A stretch of DNA of 64,000 nt. Origin: Methylocystis heyeri (GTDB lineage: Bacteria; Pseudomonadota; Alphaproteobacteria; Rhizobiales; Beijerinckiaceae). The first letter of the stretch is position 1; every line of letters begins with the position of its first letter. A model generated the notes under the pieces. That model made no database searches, was not told the DNA's origin, and worked only from the letters and a program-made list of their open reading frames with translations. The position numbers and the translations under genes were made by a program. Shown piece by piece: positions 37,641-46,417 of the stretch. The stretch lies in the NCBI RefSeq assembly GCF_004802635.2, contig NZ_CP046052.1, positions 2,790,001 to 2,854,000 on the forward strand, in the 5' to 3' direction.

Positions 37641-39179
37641 CTATTGATTGGCCAAAGGGCGCTCGCCCGTCGATGCGCCCTCGGGATGTGTATCGAAATA
37701 GCGCTGAAGACGCCACCCGCGGAACGTCCGGCTGCGCCAGTTCAGCCTGGAGGCGGTTTCTGCGTTTGACCGGCGCTCATTTTGGCTCCAGGCGATTTGA
37801 CCGCTGGATTTCCCAGTCTGGTTGCGTCTCCAATAAGCCTGAAGAAATTCGTCATAGGCCGGCATCGCCTCCGGGCCGAGCGCGAAGAGATAATCAAGGT
37901 CGAGCGCGGGTCCGGTTCCGCTTATTTCCAGGCAGTGCGCGATATCGTAACTCGCCACGATCGCGGGAAAGTCGATCCAGCAGCAGGCGTAAAGCGTGAT
38001 CGCCGTTGCAATCGCATTGGCGTTCAGCAGCCATCTGCTGGTCTTTCGCCAGACGATCTGGACCACGATCAAAGCGAGCCCCACCGCCACCAGCGCCATC
38101 CAGATCAGCGCGGCCAGTCTCAATTCGCTGAGCGAATAGGCGGCGATATAAAGGCCAGTCCGAAATATCGAGGAGGCGACAAGCATCAGATTTTGCGCGA
38201 CCCAGGCGAGAACCAGCGGCTTGATCCAGGGGGAAGTCTCCGCAGGGCCGCCCCGACGCATCGCGACAAGAACAAAACCGGCGGCGAGCAGCGTGGTGGC
38301 GACGAGCGGATAGGCGCCGCGATGGGCGTAGGCCGCGTAGGTCAATCCGTTCGGCAGCGCGAGTCCGCCCCAGAGATAGGCGAAGTCGAGAGAGGTCTGC
38401 ACCGCAAAGAGGGCGTTGAACAGAAGCAGCGACCGCAGCACCGCAACCTTGCCGAACAGCGCCTCGAAGTCGCCGGCGGGCGACGTTCCGGATGCAAGGG
38501 CCGCGCGCGCAGCCTTGCGCGAGAACCGCAAATGAAGGAGCGGCCATATCGAGCAAATGACGAGCAGCCAGAATACGGCTCGCGCGACGGAGACAAGCTC
38601 GAAAATGCGGCGCGGATCGAGCTCTTGCACCCAGTCTTCGATCAAGGGGTTGGCGGAAGCAAACAGCGCCAGGAATATCGAACCCAGCAATATGGGCGCG
38701 ATCCACGACGCGAGCGCGGCGATGCGTCCGGCCGGCTTGCCCTTGCGCAACGAAAGCCTGCGTGCGCGAAAGGCGTCGCCTGCGAGCCAGAAGGGCCCGG
38801 CCAGCGGCAATCCCAGCGCGCGACGCAGTTGGGATGGCCATGCTGCGAAATCCCCCGAAACCATCATCAGCGCGAAAAGCGATGTCGCGCCCGACGCGAC
38901 AAGAAAGGACAGCCAGGACACCTCCTCCACGACGGCGAGAAGCGCGAGGAGGAGAGCGATGCTTGCGCCGATTCGAAGGCGCGGATGCGCGCGCACGGGA
39001 TTGGTCCCGATCGCCAATACAGCGCACGAGCCCAGGAAAATAGCGACGGAGACGCCTAGCGGATAAGCGTTGTAGAACAGCCAGTCGGCAAGGGCTGCGG
39101 CCCCCGTGGCGAGCATGAGACGGTTTACGAACCAACGCGCAGGCGTGCGGCGAGCAAGTGAAGGCGCTTCAATCGTCAT
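37641..39179 (-). CDS. DUF4173 (DUF4153-like) polytopic membrane protein
   Basis: 512 aa with about 12 hydrophobic segments covering residues 20-430 and a soluble tail. The DUF4173 pattern is seen around LIEDWVQELDPRRIF, LDFAYLWGGLALPNGLTYAAYAHRGAYPL (cited in part) and YDIAHCLEI. Homologues often sit beside two-component systems; no biochemical role is established. First well-supported gene of the operon with the OmpR-type regulator, kinase and DUF2809 protein. Confidence 0.8.
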   Translation of the reverse strand: MTIEAPSLARRTPARWFVNRLMLATGAAALADWLFYNAYPLGVSVAIFLGSCAVLAIGTNPVRAHPRLRIGASIALLLALLAVVEEVSWLSFLVASGATSLFALMMVSGDFAAWPSQLRRALGLPLAGPFWLAGDAFRARRLSLRKGKPAGRIAALASWIAPILLGSIFLALFASANPLIEDWVQELDPRRIFELVSVARAVFWLLVICSIWPLLHLRFSRKAARAALASGTSPAGDFEALFGKVAVLRSLLLFNALFAVQTSLDFAYLWGGLALPNGLTYAAYAHRGAYPLVATTLLAAGFVLVAMRRGGPAETSPWIKPLVLAWVAQNLMLVASSIFRTGLYIAAYSLSELRLAALIWMALVAVGLALIVVQIVWRKTSRWLLNANAIATAITLYACCWIDFPAIVASYDIAHCLEISGTGPALDLDYLFALGPEAMPAYDEFLQAYWRRNQTGKSSGQIAWSQNERRSNAETASRLNWRSRTFRGWRLQRYFDTHPEGASTGERPLANQ

Positions 39180-39354
39180 TTGGATTTTGTTTCCTTCGAA
39201 AGCTGGAAAGAGGGACGATCCGCTCCCGCGGACCCTCGCGCGGGAATGCGCGGATCGACGCCTGTTTCGGCTCGCAGACGAGCCACCAGCCGTCTTTTGC
39301 GAGTCGCCGCGGCAGGCGGCTTGCGGGGAGAGGAAATGCGATGACCTTGGCCAT
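39169..39354 (-). CDS. Possible small protein upstream of the DUF4173 gene
   Basis: 61 aa from the ATG at 39354 (MAKVIAFPLPASRLPRRLAK), overlapping the DUF4173 start by 11 bases. The KVIAFPLP start and the DGWWLVCEP block resemble short alphaproteobacterial proteins, but no clear ribosome site precedes the ATG and I do not recognise the family. It may be a real first gene of the operon or a chance frame. The following gap 39355-39740 holds only the family B repeat at its end. Confidence 0.4.
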   Translation of the reverse strand: MAKVIAFPLPASRLPRRLAKDGWWLVCEPKQASIRAFPREGPRERIVPLSSFRRKQNPNDD

Positions 39355-39647
39355 GCGCCGAAGATGCGCCCCGGCTATGCAGACCAATTGGACGCTGTTC
39401 GGAGAATTTGAGGATTGTCGTGCAGATTTTGCGCAGACCCGGACGCGGGACGTTGCGGGCTCTATAGCGATTTCAAGCGAGCCTCATGGCGCGCCGGCGC
39501 GAGCTGCGGGGAAATCGATACCGAAATAAACGGATTTTCGTCGGCCCAAGGCCGCTCCGCAGGGATGCGGATCAAGTCGCCGACGTCATTGGCGCGAACG
39601 AAAGCAACCGTGTTCGCCGCCACGCCCCGCGTAGGCAAGCGGGGGTT

Positions 39648-39703
39648 AGAGCGTTTCCAGCCGAAGTGGACGCCCGGTTCGGCGTACGAAACGCGTTAAA
39701 ATA
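39648..39703. repeat. Palindromic repeat, family B copy 1
   Basis: AGAGCGTTTCCAGCCGAAG, a centre with GGACGCCCGGTTCGGCGTAC, then GAAACGCGTTAAAATAAAAG. It matches the copy at 47931-47990 almost base for base. The arms GCGTTTC and GAAACGC can pair. It lies in the 386-base gap upstream of the FMN reductase stop, where I see no supported gene. Confidence 0.7.
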
Positions 39704-39740
39704 AAAGACTCTAGAGGCCGAGATTTCATCCCAAACGCGT

Positions 39741-40346
39741 CTATTCCGGCGCAGCGACAACTGCTTCGACAAAGACGCCGAGCGCCTGGCGCAGCTGGCG
39801 CGACAGCTCAGGGTCGGCCGCTATGGCTTGCGCGTCGAGATTCCGCCCGACGCCCGAAATCGGCGCGGTGATCGAAGCCCCTGCGATCACTCGCGCCGAC
39901 ATGGTGGCGAGGATCTCGCGAAGCTGGGCGTCGGAATGCACGGCGCGGGGCGCCGTATTGATCAGCGCCACCGGCTTTCCGGGGAATTCGAGACTGGCGA
40001 CGAGCCAGTCGAGAGCGTTCTTGAAGGAGCCCGCCACCCCATGGGCGTATTCCGGCGAAGAGATCAGCAATCCGCTTGCGAGCCCCACCTGCCGCCGCAG
40101 TTCTCGGACTTGCGGAGGTAGAAGCTCGGGCGCCTCGCTGCGGTCGAGATCGGGATTGAAGTGGGGCAGCCTCGCGAGCCCTTCGTAAAGAACGATATCG
40201 ACTCCGGGCGGCGCCAGGATCGACATCGCTTGCAGGGTTGCGGCGTTGGAGGACGCAGTTCTCAGACTGCCGGAAAAAGCGAGAATGCGCAGCGGGCTTG
40301 AAGTCAACGCCGTCTCCTGGACAGTTAGGCGAAATGGGACCGACAT
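39741..40346 (-). CDS. NADPH-dependent FMN reductase family protein
   Basis: 201 aa from the ATG at 40346; the frame is open 66 codons further upstream but that part carries no homology and runs into an integrase remnant on the other strand. Flavodoxin-like fold: FMN-phosphate loop FSGSLRTASSNAATL near residue 24 and the conserved ISSPEYAHGVAGSFKNALDW. Members reduce FMN, quinones, azo dyes or chromate with NAD(P)H. Monocistronic. Confidence 0.88.
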   Translation of the reverse strand: MSVPFRLTVQETALTSSPLRILAFSGSLRTASSNAATLQAMSILAPPGVDIVLYEGLARLPHFNPDLDRSEAPELLPPQVRELRRQVGLASGLLISSPEYAHGVAGSFKNALDWLVASLEFPGKPVALINTAPRAVHSDAQLREILATMSARVIAGASITAPISGVGRNLDAQAIAADPELSRQLRQALGVFVEAVVAAPE

Positions 40347-40369
40347 GGCCGGCGGCGCCGGCGAAATTA

Positions 40370-40530
40370 TACAGGGCGCTGTAAGAGGCGTAGCTCGTAG
40401 CGCGCTCGCGCATGCTGTCGGCGACAAGGCCGAGCAGCCAAATCGCTGTAGTTCGGCGTTAGAAAAACGGCGAGAACTGATGACTGCATGGGCCGATTTT
40501 GCGCAAGTGGCGGCAAGACGATCTCCAGCA
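40370..40530 (+). pseudogene. Remnant of the C-terminus of a tyrosine recombinase (integrase)
   Basis: The frame reads RSALAHAVGDKAEQPNRCSS followed by ALEKRRELMTAWADFA. This fits the final helix of phage-type integrases, which commonly ends with ALAHxxGDKxExAYRR, then LEKRRxLMxAWA. The catalytic domain is absent and the rest of the frame is unrelated. It marks one edge of a decayed mobile island that continues to about 43.2 kb. Confidence 0.6.
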
Positions 40531-40645
40531 TTGCTTGACGCCACAACAACCGCAACAATTCGCCTAAGGATACGAATTTGTTGCTCGATTTCTATTGTAA
40601 CAGTGAACCCGTGGAGAAAACAACGTATAGGAACTGCGATCCGTG

Positions 40646-40785
40646 CCCACCTGGAAGGCGCACCAGTTGACGGGCGCCCGCAACGGCGCCTGGAGCCTGT
40701 TCGTCAACAAAAACTGGCGGATCACGTCCGGATCGACCCAGCCGAAGTCGAGATCGTCGACCTGGACTATGAGGATTACCATTAG
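40646..40785 (+). pseudogene. higB: higB-type toxin remnant, frameshifted
   Basis: One frame gives WKAHQLTGARNGAWSLFVNK then NWRIT, matching the core of RelE/HigB toxins (usually followed by FR...EIVDYH). The expected end, RIDPAEVEIVDLDYEDYH, occurs in another frame. Adding one T at about 40726 (ACGTCC to ACGTTCC) joins them exactly. The N-terminal third is not recognisable. A GGAGG site and higA follow 9 bases after the stop, as in intact higBA pairs. Non-functional. Confidence 0.7.
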
Positions 40786-40794
40786 GAGGGGATC

Positions 40795-41123
40795 ATGACG
40801 GCGACGCAAGGACTGAGGATGAAGAGCCCGGCTCATCCCGACGGGTTCGTCAAGAGCGAGATCATCGAACCCCTCTCGGCCTTTCGGTGACGCACGCGGC
40901 TAAAGTGCTGGGCGTTACCCGTCCGGCGTTATCGGCGCTCCTGAACGAGCGGGTGCATCTGTCGCCTGAGATGGCGTTACGTCTCGAAAAGGCGTTCGGC
41001 GTATCCATGGACACGCTCATGCGGACGCAAAACAGCTACGATATCGCGCAGGCTCGCAAGCGGGAGAAGGAAATCAAGGTCCTGCCGTTCAAGGGCCAAT
41101 CGGACAATCAACGGCTTTCCTGA
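40795..41123 (+). pseudogene. higA: higA-type antitoxin, frameshifted
   Basis: The ATG at 40795 has a GGAGGGG site. The frame reads to EIIEPL and then shifts because the dinucleotide CT is repeated (CTCT at 40873-40876), ending at a TGA at 40891. Removing CT restores EIIEPLGLSVTHAAKVLGVT followed by RPALSALLNERVHLSPEMAL, the HigA/VapI XRE fold, and a normal end at 41123. A GTG at 40887 could still start a truncated 78-residue protein containing most of the helix-turn-helix. Confidence 0.75.
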
Positions 41124-41137
41124 GTCGGCGAATCGCC

Positions 41138-41305
41138 GTGAACGCCGTCGAAATCGAAGAAGCCATCTCGGCGCCGGCGGAGCGTCCTTTCGACGCTGTG
41201 GAGTTTCCTTTCGTCTTTCTCGAAGCTTTCAGGAACAAGGAGACGACGCTGCAGCGACTCAGCAAGGGCGCGGGCGGCGTCCTTCCGCTAGTCATCCCGT
41301 CTTAA
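41138..41305 (+). pseudogene. N-terminal fragment of a class I DNA methyltransferase (type II/IIL-like)
   Basis: 55 codons from a GTG at 41138: VNAVEIEEAISAPAERPFDA and then FPFVFLEAFRNKETTLQRL. This resembles the first residues of large restriction-modification DNA methyltransferases, which continue into the SAM-binding core; here the homology ends at KGAGG and a TAA follows at 41303-41305. Only the N-terminus survives, next to the higBA remnant. Recognition is from memory of the family start, so moderately sure. Confidence 0.55.
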
Positions 41306-41414
41306 CCCCGGCTTCACAGCTAGTTGCTTTAATTATCAGGGCTTTGCCGCGGTGGACTGCTACACAGCGGTGCTGCTCAAATGGTTCTAACGCTTTGTAT
41401 TTATGGGTATTATC

Positions 41415-42335
41415 ATGTCAGACCAAGACGATGAGAAGCTCCTGATAGATGTCGCGAAACGAGTTTCTAGCCGCCTATCCGAACTCCCGACGATCGCGCG
41501 GTTGCTCGAGGACGGGAACCCTGTTCCGTTTGAGACCGTGAATGAAGGCTGGGGCATTCGCATCGGAAAGTTCAAGCATCTCCGTATCTCCTTGCACATC
41601 GACTTCTCTTGGCAAACCCCGGAACGGTCGCTCTGGGCGGGCCTTGAAGGGTCGACCACAAAGCCGTTCGACCCGCTTCTGAAAAGTGCTCAATTCCAGG
41701 GAATCCACCACTTCTACGGCACGGACCTCCTCCCGCTGCCGCACGATGGTTGGCGCTTCAAGAAGGGAGTGGTTCCTCCCAAGGACTTCGCTCCGGTGTA
41801 CGAGGAGTCGGTGTGTTTCGGAATTTACGCCTTCGGGCAAGACGTCGATGCATTCGTTGATGCTTCGACCTCTTTCCTGACCTTGGCCGTCGCCGCTCTA
41901 CTCGAAGATGAAATCCTGAGAAATTCCCCCGACCTCTCAGAAACCGAACGGAACGTGGTTGGTCTCGCGCGGGTGGGACAAGGGAAATATCGCGAAAACG
42001 TCGGTCTGATCGAGAAAGGGTGCCGCCTGACCGGCGTTATGGAACCGTTCCTGTTACGTGCGAGCCACATCAAGCCTTGGAGTCTTTGCGACAACTCGAA
42101 TGAAAGGCTGGACGGCGCCAATGGGCTACTTCTAACGCCGACCTATGACGTGATGTTCGACAGGGGTTATTTGACCTTCGAAGCCGACGGTCGTCCGCGA
42201 ATATCATCACGGCTACCGAAGCATGTCTTGAGTCAGATCAACATGCTTGATCCAAGCGAGCTACAAATCCGACCGTTCTCCGACATGCAGAAAAGGTATC
42301 TAGACTTCCATCGGAAGATTATATTCAGGCATTGA
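41415..42335 (+). CDS. HNH endonuclease (HNH_2 type)
   Basis: 306 aa from the ATG at 41415; another in-frame ATG lies at 41403, and neither has a strong ribosome site. The N-terminal 200 residues are unassigned; the C-terminal part is an HNH_2 nuclease domain: RLTGVMEPFLLRASHIKPWS, NERLDGANGLLLTPTYDVMF, FDRGYLTFEADGR. This domain is common in restriction endonucleases of accessory islands. It follows a methyltransferase fragment, which suggests a former restriction-modification locus. The frame is intact, so the nuclease may still be made. The base composition is lower in GC than neighbouring housekeeping genes. Confidence 0.8.
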   Translation: MSDQDDEKLLIDVAKRVSSRLSELPTIARLLEDGNPVPFETVNEGWGIRIGKFKHLRISLHIDFSWQTPERSLWAGLEGSTTKPFDPLLKSAQFQGIHHFYGTDLLPLPHDGWRFKKGVVPPKDFAPVYEESVCFGIYAFGQDVDAFVDASTSFLTLAVAALLEDEILRNSPDLSETERNVVGLARVGQGKYRENVGLIEKGCRLTGVMEPFLLRASHIKPWSLCDNSNERLDGANGLLLTPTYDVMFDRGYLTFEADGRPRISSRLPKHVLSQINMLDPSELQIRPFSDMQKRYLDFHRKIIFRH

Positions 42336-42494
42336 AGCAAGGAAGCGGCGAGACTTCTGGTTCTCTCGGACCTGCCATTGCATCATTTGCCGATCGTGGA
42401 GATCGGTCTATGGCCCGCACCGGGCAAGCACGGACCAAAGCCCGAGTTTCCGGCTGTTTGGCTCAGGGATGGCCACTCCCCTCGCCCTGGCGCC

Positions 42495-42645
42495 TATCAG
42501 ATCCATGGTCGCGGCTTTGCCGCGCACAACATCCTCAGTTATTCGACCGTCAACTGGCCGGACGCGAAACCCGCAACAAGACTGGCGGAACTATGGTTCG
42601 AGCAAACGATGGGGGCGGCGTCCCTGCGCCTCGGTCAAATCACTC
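42495..42645 (+). pseudogene. Fragment of an OprB-family carbohydrate porin
   Basis: The frame reads AYQIHGRGFAAHNILSYSTV, then NWPDAKPATRLAELWFEQTM and ASLRLGQIT, a well-conserved internal stretch of OprB porins (about 50 of some 400 residues). There is no start codon with homology and the match stops abruptly near 42640, exactly where the convergent truncated gene ends. The stretch 42336-42494 holds nothing else I recognise. Confidence 0.55.
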
Positions 42646-43200
42646 CCAGCGGGGGGTCGAGGACAGGAACGTCCCATCGGGAAAGTTATAGATCGCGAAA
42701 AGCTGCGCCGAGAACCGACTGATGCGATTGACGTCATGCGCGCCGGCGAAGCCCCAGTGCTGGGTCACGAGCGCACCGAACACCCACGGATCCGGCATGA
42801 TCAGCACGACGGCGGCGGGACCGACGCTCCATTGCCTCGTTCCAAGCGTTTTGTCCGTCGCCGTCGGCAGCGAGAATGTGGGACCAAAGCCCCAAATGAC
42901 AGGACCAGGGTGAGAGGGCGAGAACGCCAGGATAGGCACAATGTCGCCGATCCCGTTCTCCCGTCCTTGCGCCGATGAAATGCGAGCCTGCGACATGAGG
43001 GGAATCGTCGTGCGGGTGATCAGATTCCAATCCTCGTTGATATGAAATGGAACCACAGGCTGGATTTGCAGATAATCGGCTGGCTGGCGCCAGGGCCCGA
43101 CGCCGAAATTAGTGTCGTTCGCCATCGGAACGAGGATCGCGTCGGAGAGCGGATTTTGGACGAGCTTTGCGATTTCCGCCGCGGACAGGTCCTTCTCCTG
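42640..43200 (-). pseudogene. Truncated outer-membrane beta-barrel ('neuromedin U'-like/transporter family)
   Basis: The frame from about 43200 reads KDLSAAEIAKLVQNPLSDAI, MANDTNFGVGPWRQPADYLQ, INEDWNLITRT and TFSLPTATD, a pattern known from periplasmic/outer-membrane proteins of Rhizobiales annotated as transporters. It ends at STPRWE with a stop at 42640, about two thirds of the usual length, and upstream there is no start codon before a TAG at 43276-43278; the signal peptide remains only as AAACSATAQ. The first in-frame ATG is 43125. Truncated at both ends. Confidence 0.6.
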
Positions 43201-43401
43201 TGCTGTAGCGGAACAGGCCGCAGCGCTGCGACGATCACGGATATGGAAGGACTGATTGAGCGCGACGCCGGCGCTCTACACCGTTTCGAAGAGAAGGCCA
43301 TGATCGAAGTCGGTTCCTGCAGAGCTGTTGTCGTTAGCCGGTCTCAGGCGCCAGAGTCTTTTCCTGTTTCATGGAAACAAGGATAGACTCCAAGTTTTTG
43401 T

Positions 43402-45204
43402 TCAGCCGCTTTTTCGCGAAGATCTTTTGCGGCCGGCGGGTTTCGCCATCGCCGCCGGTTCGATCCCATCGCGATGCGTGATGCGCCCGTCCATCATGGT
43501 GAGTTGCACCTTCACCTTGCCGATGTCGTGCGGCGCAACGTCGAACAGGTTTTGCTCGAGCACGACGAGATCGGCGAGCTTGCCGACCTTGATCGAGCCG
43601 ATCTCGTTTTCCTTGCGCAGCTGATAGGCGCCGTTGAGCGTGTAGCCGCGGATGAGCTCGGCGATGGAGAGACGCTCGCTCGCGGGCGGCTGCAGCGGAC
43701 CGTCGGGCTTGCCGGGCTCCTGCCGCGTATGACCCGCCTGGATCGCTTCCAGAGGCTTGTAAACGACCTTGTATCCGGTCGCGAGCGCGTCGGCGCCGAA
43801 TGAAACGGTTGCGCCTGAATTCATGAAGGACTTGAAAGAATACATGCGGCTCCAGCGCTCTTCCCCCAAAATCTCGCGAATGAGCAACTGGCTGGCGTCG
43901 GGCACGCCCCACTGGATCTGCGTATTGGCGACGACGCCGAGCTTTTTAAAGCGCGGGATATCTTCGGGCGCCGTGAGGAAGGCGTGACAAAGCGTGTGGC
44001 GGCGGTCTCGCGAACCATTCGCTTTCATCGCTCCTTCATAGGCGTCCAGCGTCATGCGCACGGCGGCGTCGCCGACGGCATGCACATGCATGTCGAACCC
44101 TTCCGCATCGGCCGCGTTGACTACGCGGTTGAACACATCGGGCGGAATCAGCGGCTCGCCCCGCCAATCGCCTTTGCCTACATAAGGCTGGAGATAATAG
44201 GCTGTGCGGGTCAATTCCGTGCCGTCCGCGACCAGCTTGAGCACATTGGCCTGAACCAGCGCGGTTTGATATTTCTTCTTATAGGCTCTGATGATCGGCA
44301 GCGGGTCGATCTTGGCGTCGTTGTAATAGTACGAGCCCACTACGCGCTGCAACAGCTTCCCGCGGCGTTCGAGATCGAGCAATATGTCGAAGCCATTGTG
44401 CTGCTGATCGGGCCAAAGAACGAATCCCGCATCGAAGAAGGTGGTTATTCCCGCGCCCGCGAGCTTGGGCTGCCATTCCTCCATCGCCGCGGCGGCGGAT
44501 TTGAGCCCATAGGGCTGTATCCCGTGCTTTTCGAGCGCCTCCAGCGCAGCGAACAATGCAGGCGGTTCGCTCATGAACCCGGTGGGTTCGCCGGTCTTGG
44601 GGTCTTTTTCGAACCAGGAGGAGCCCGGCACGACGTCGCGTGGCGTATTCTTGTCGATCCCCGCCATCTCGAGGAATTTGGAATTGACCCAATAGTTGTG
44701 GAAGTCGTTGGAGATCAGCAGCACGGGCCGATCGGGAATAATCTCGTCCAGCGGCTCCTTGCGCGGCCCTGTTGCGGGGAAATCGGCGGCGATCCATCCA
44801 AATCCCGAAATGATTTTCTCATCTGGATGGGACTTGGCGTATTGGCGCAAGGCCTCGTAGATTTCTTCGGTCCGGTCGTAATTCACCCAGGCTCCGCGGG
44901 CGAAAGCCACGGTGGCGAGATGCCAGTGGGCCTCGACGAAACCCGGCAGCATCATGCGGCCGTTCAGATCGTAGACATCGGCGCCCGGTCCTGCGAATTT
45001 TACGGCGCCGGCGTCGTCGCCGACATAGACGATGCGTCGTCCCCGCACCGCCACGGCCTGCGCCCAGGGCTGTGAGTCCTCGACGGTATAAATACGTCCG
45101 TTGCGGAAGACGGTGACTGTTTCAGGCGCGGAAAGGGCCGGTTGTGCGGTCGCCGCCAGCGCTCCCACAGCCACGCCGGAAGCCACCAGTTGCCGGCGCG
45201 TCAT
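43402..45204 (-). CDS. Tat-exported amidohydrolase 3 (YtcJ-like)
   Basis: 600 aa from the ATG at 45204, which places a twin-arginine signal at the very start (MTRRQLVASGVAVGALAATA, then a predicted AxA cleavage); the frame is open to 45294. Metal-dependent hydrolase pattern: MLPGFVEAHWHLATVAF, ISGFGWIAADFP, HVHAVGDAAVRMTLDAYEGA, and a C-terminal GKLADLVVLEQNLFD. The substrate is unknown. It is separated from the GlxA-type regulator on the same strand by about 190 bases. Confidence 0.88.
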   Translation of the reverse strand: MTRRQLVASGVAVGALAATAQPALSAPETVTVFRNGRIYTVEDSQPWAQAVAVRGRRIVYVGDDAGAVKFAGPGADVYDLNGRMMLPGFVEAHWHLATVAFARGAWVNYDRTEEIYEALRQYAKSHPDEKIISGFGWIAADFPATGPRKEPLDEIIPDRPVLLISNDFHNYWVNSKFLEMAGIDKNTPRDVVPGSSWFEKDPKTGEPTGFMSEPPALFAALEALEKHGIQPYGLKSAAAAMEEWQPKLAGAGITTFFDAGFVLWPDQQHNGFDILLDLERRGKLLQRVVGSYYYNDAKIDPLPIIRAYKKKYQTALVQANVLKLVADGTELTRTAYYLQPYVGKGDWRGEPLIPPDVFNRVVNAADAEGFDMHVHAVGDAAVRMTLDAYEGAMKANGSRDRRHTLCHAFLTAPEDIPRFKKLGVVANTQIQWGVPDASQLLIREILGEERWSRMYSFKSFMNSGATVSFGADALATGYKVVYKPLEAIQAGHTRQEPGKPDGPLQPPASERLSIAELIRGYTLNGAYQLRKENEIGSIKVGKLADLVVLEQNLFDVAPHDIGKVKVQLTMMDGRITHRDGIEPAAMAKPAGRKRSSRKSG

Positions 45205-45344
45205 TGGGATTGCCGAAGCCGAACGATCCTCCTTGCTCGACGAGAGACGTCCCCACATCCGCCCAAAACCGGCGTTTCCACAAATGAGGCACATATTTTT
45301 ACTTCCCCCGTGAAAAGCGAAGCAATTTCAACGGGTGAAGCCTA

Positions 45345-45369
45345 TGTTGAAACCTTGCCGCCGGCAAGG
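45345..45369 (-). terminator. Weak hairpin terminator after the GlxA-type regulator
   Basis: On the minus strand CCTTGCC-GGC-GGCAAGG followed by TTTCAA, 30 bases after the stop of the regulator gene. The T-run is short. Confidence 0.35.
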
Positions 45370-45397
45370 CCGAGGTCAAGCTGCAATCCTTCCCCGC

Positions 45398-46381
45398 TCA
45401 TTCCGCTCCACGACGGCTGCGCGCCCATGTGCGATAGGCGCCCGGGGTCATGCCGGAATAGCGCTGGAACGCCCGCCGAAAACTGGTGGCGTCGGCATAG
45501 CCCGAAGTTTGAGCGAGCTCCTTTATCGAATGCTTGGTTGTTTCGAGCAGCGTCCGCGTGGTCTCGAATCGAACCCGATCGATGAAGCCTTTGGGCGTTT
45601 CGCCGGAAATCTCCTTGAGCCGCCGGTGCAGGGTGCGCTCCGAGGATTTCAGCGCCAGCGCAAGCTGGCGCGCGGTGATCGGGGAATGGCCGGCCTGGCG
45701 CACCGCATGCTCGGCTTCGAGCAAAAATTGGTTCGAGGCCGCGAGATGGCCGGGAGGAACATAAACAGTCTGATTGGACGGCGTCGTTTCCACCACGGTG
45801 AAATCGGCCGCCTTTTTGGCCGCCTCCCCGCCGCAGAGCGTGCGGATCACATGGAGCGAGAGATCGATCCACGACAGCGGACCGCCGGCCGTCACCACCC
45901 GGCCGTCTTCGATCAACGACGCGCCCCATGCGACCTGGGCGCGGGGATAATTGCTTTTGAGATCGTCGTGACGCCACCAGGTGGTGGTGCAGCGTCTTCG
46001 ATCCAGCAGGCCGGCTTCGCCGAGGATGAAGACCCCGTTGCAGGAGCCGCATATGGCGGCTCCGAGCGCATGCTGGCGCCTTAGCCACGCCGCGACGGCG
46101 CCGATCTCGCTGGATTGATCGAGGCGGTCGGTTCCGTCGCAGATGTAAGCCGGAACGATGACCGCGTCGCAGGATTTGATCGACTCCAACCCCCTGTCGA
46201 CATCGAGCCGTCTGCCGTTTCCGTCGACGAAAGCTTCGCCGGAAAAGCTCGCGGTGACGACTTCGAACGGCGGCGGCCTGCCGGGCCTCGTCAGCATGCG
46301 CAGGCTCATCGTCAGCATGTCGTAAGCGCCGAGAAAGGCGGAGCCGATGCAGCTGCGGTAGCCGAGAACGACAACATCCAT
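45398..46381 (-). CDS. GlxA-family transcriptional regulator (DJ-1/PfpI + AraC)
   Basis: 327 aa from the ATG at 46381 with GGAG seven bases before it; a TTG lies four codons upstream. Residues about 5-190 are a DJ-1/PfpI-like domain with the nucleophile-elbow region GAAICGSCNGVFILGEAGLL; residues about 220-320 are the AraC helix-turn-helix pair (RQLALALKSSERTLHRRLKE, SIKELAQTSGYADATSFRRAF, cited in part). Such regulators respond to small amines or metabolites. It is divergent from pmoC, with 159 bases between the starts, and could control pmoC or the amidohydrolase. Confidence 0.9.
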   Translation of the reverse strand: MDVVVLGYRSCIGSAFLGAYDMLTMSLRMLTRPGRPPPFEVVTASFSGEAFVDGNGRRLDVDRGLESIKSCDAVIVPAYICDGTDRLDQSSEIGAVAAWLRRQHALGAAICGSCNGVFILGEAGLLDRRRCTTTWWRHDDLKSNYPRAQVAWGASLIEDGRVVTAGGPLSWIDLSLHVIRTLCGGEAAKKAADFTVVETTPSNQTVYVPPGHLAASNQFLLEAEHAVRQAGHSPITARQLALALKSSERTLHRRLKEISGETPKGFIDRVRFETTRTLLETTKHSIKELAQTSGYADATSFRRAFQRYSGMTPGAYRTWARSRRGAE

Positions 46382-46417
46382 CGCACGCTCCAAGATTTGG
46401 CCAACTTTGTATTCGAT

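Noticed and set aside
39415-39699. Open frame with LARTKATVFAATPRVGKRG-like sequence in the gap before the FMN reductase
   Set aside because: It runs into the family B repeat, has no ribosome site and no family could be recognised.
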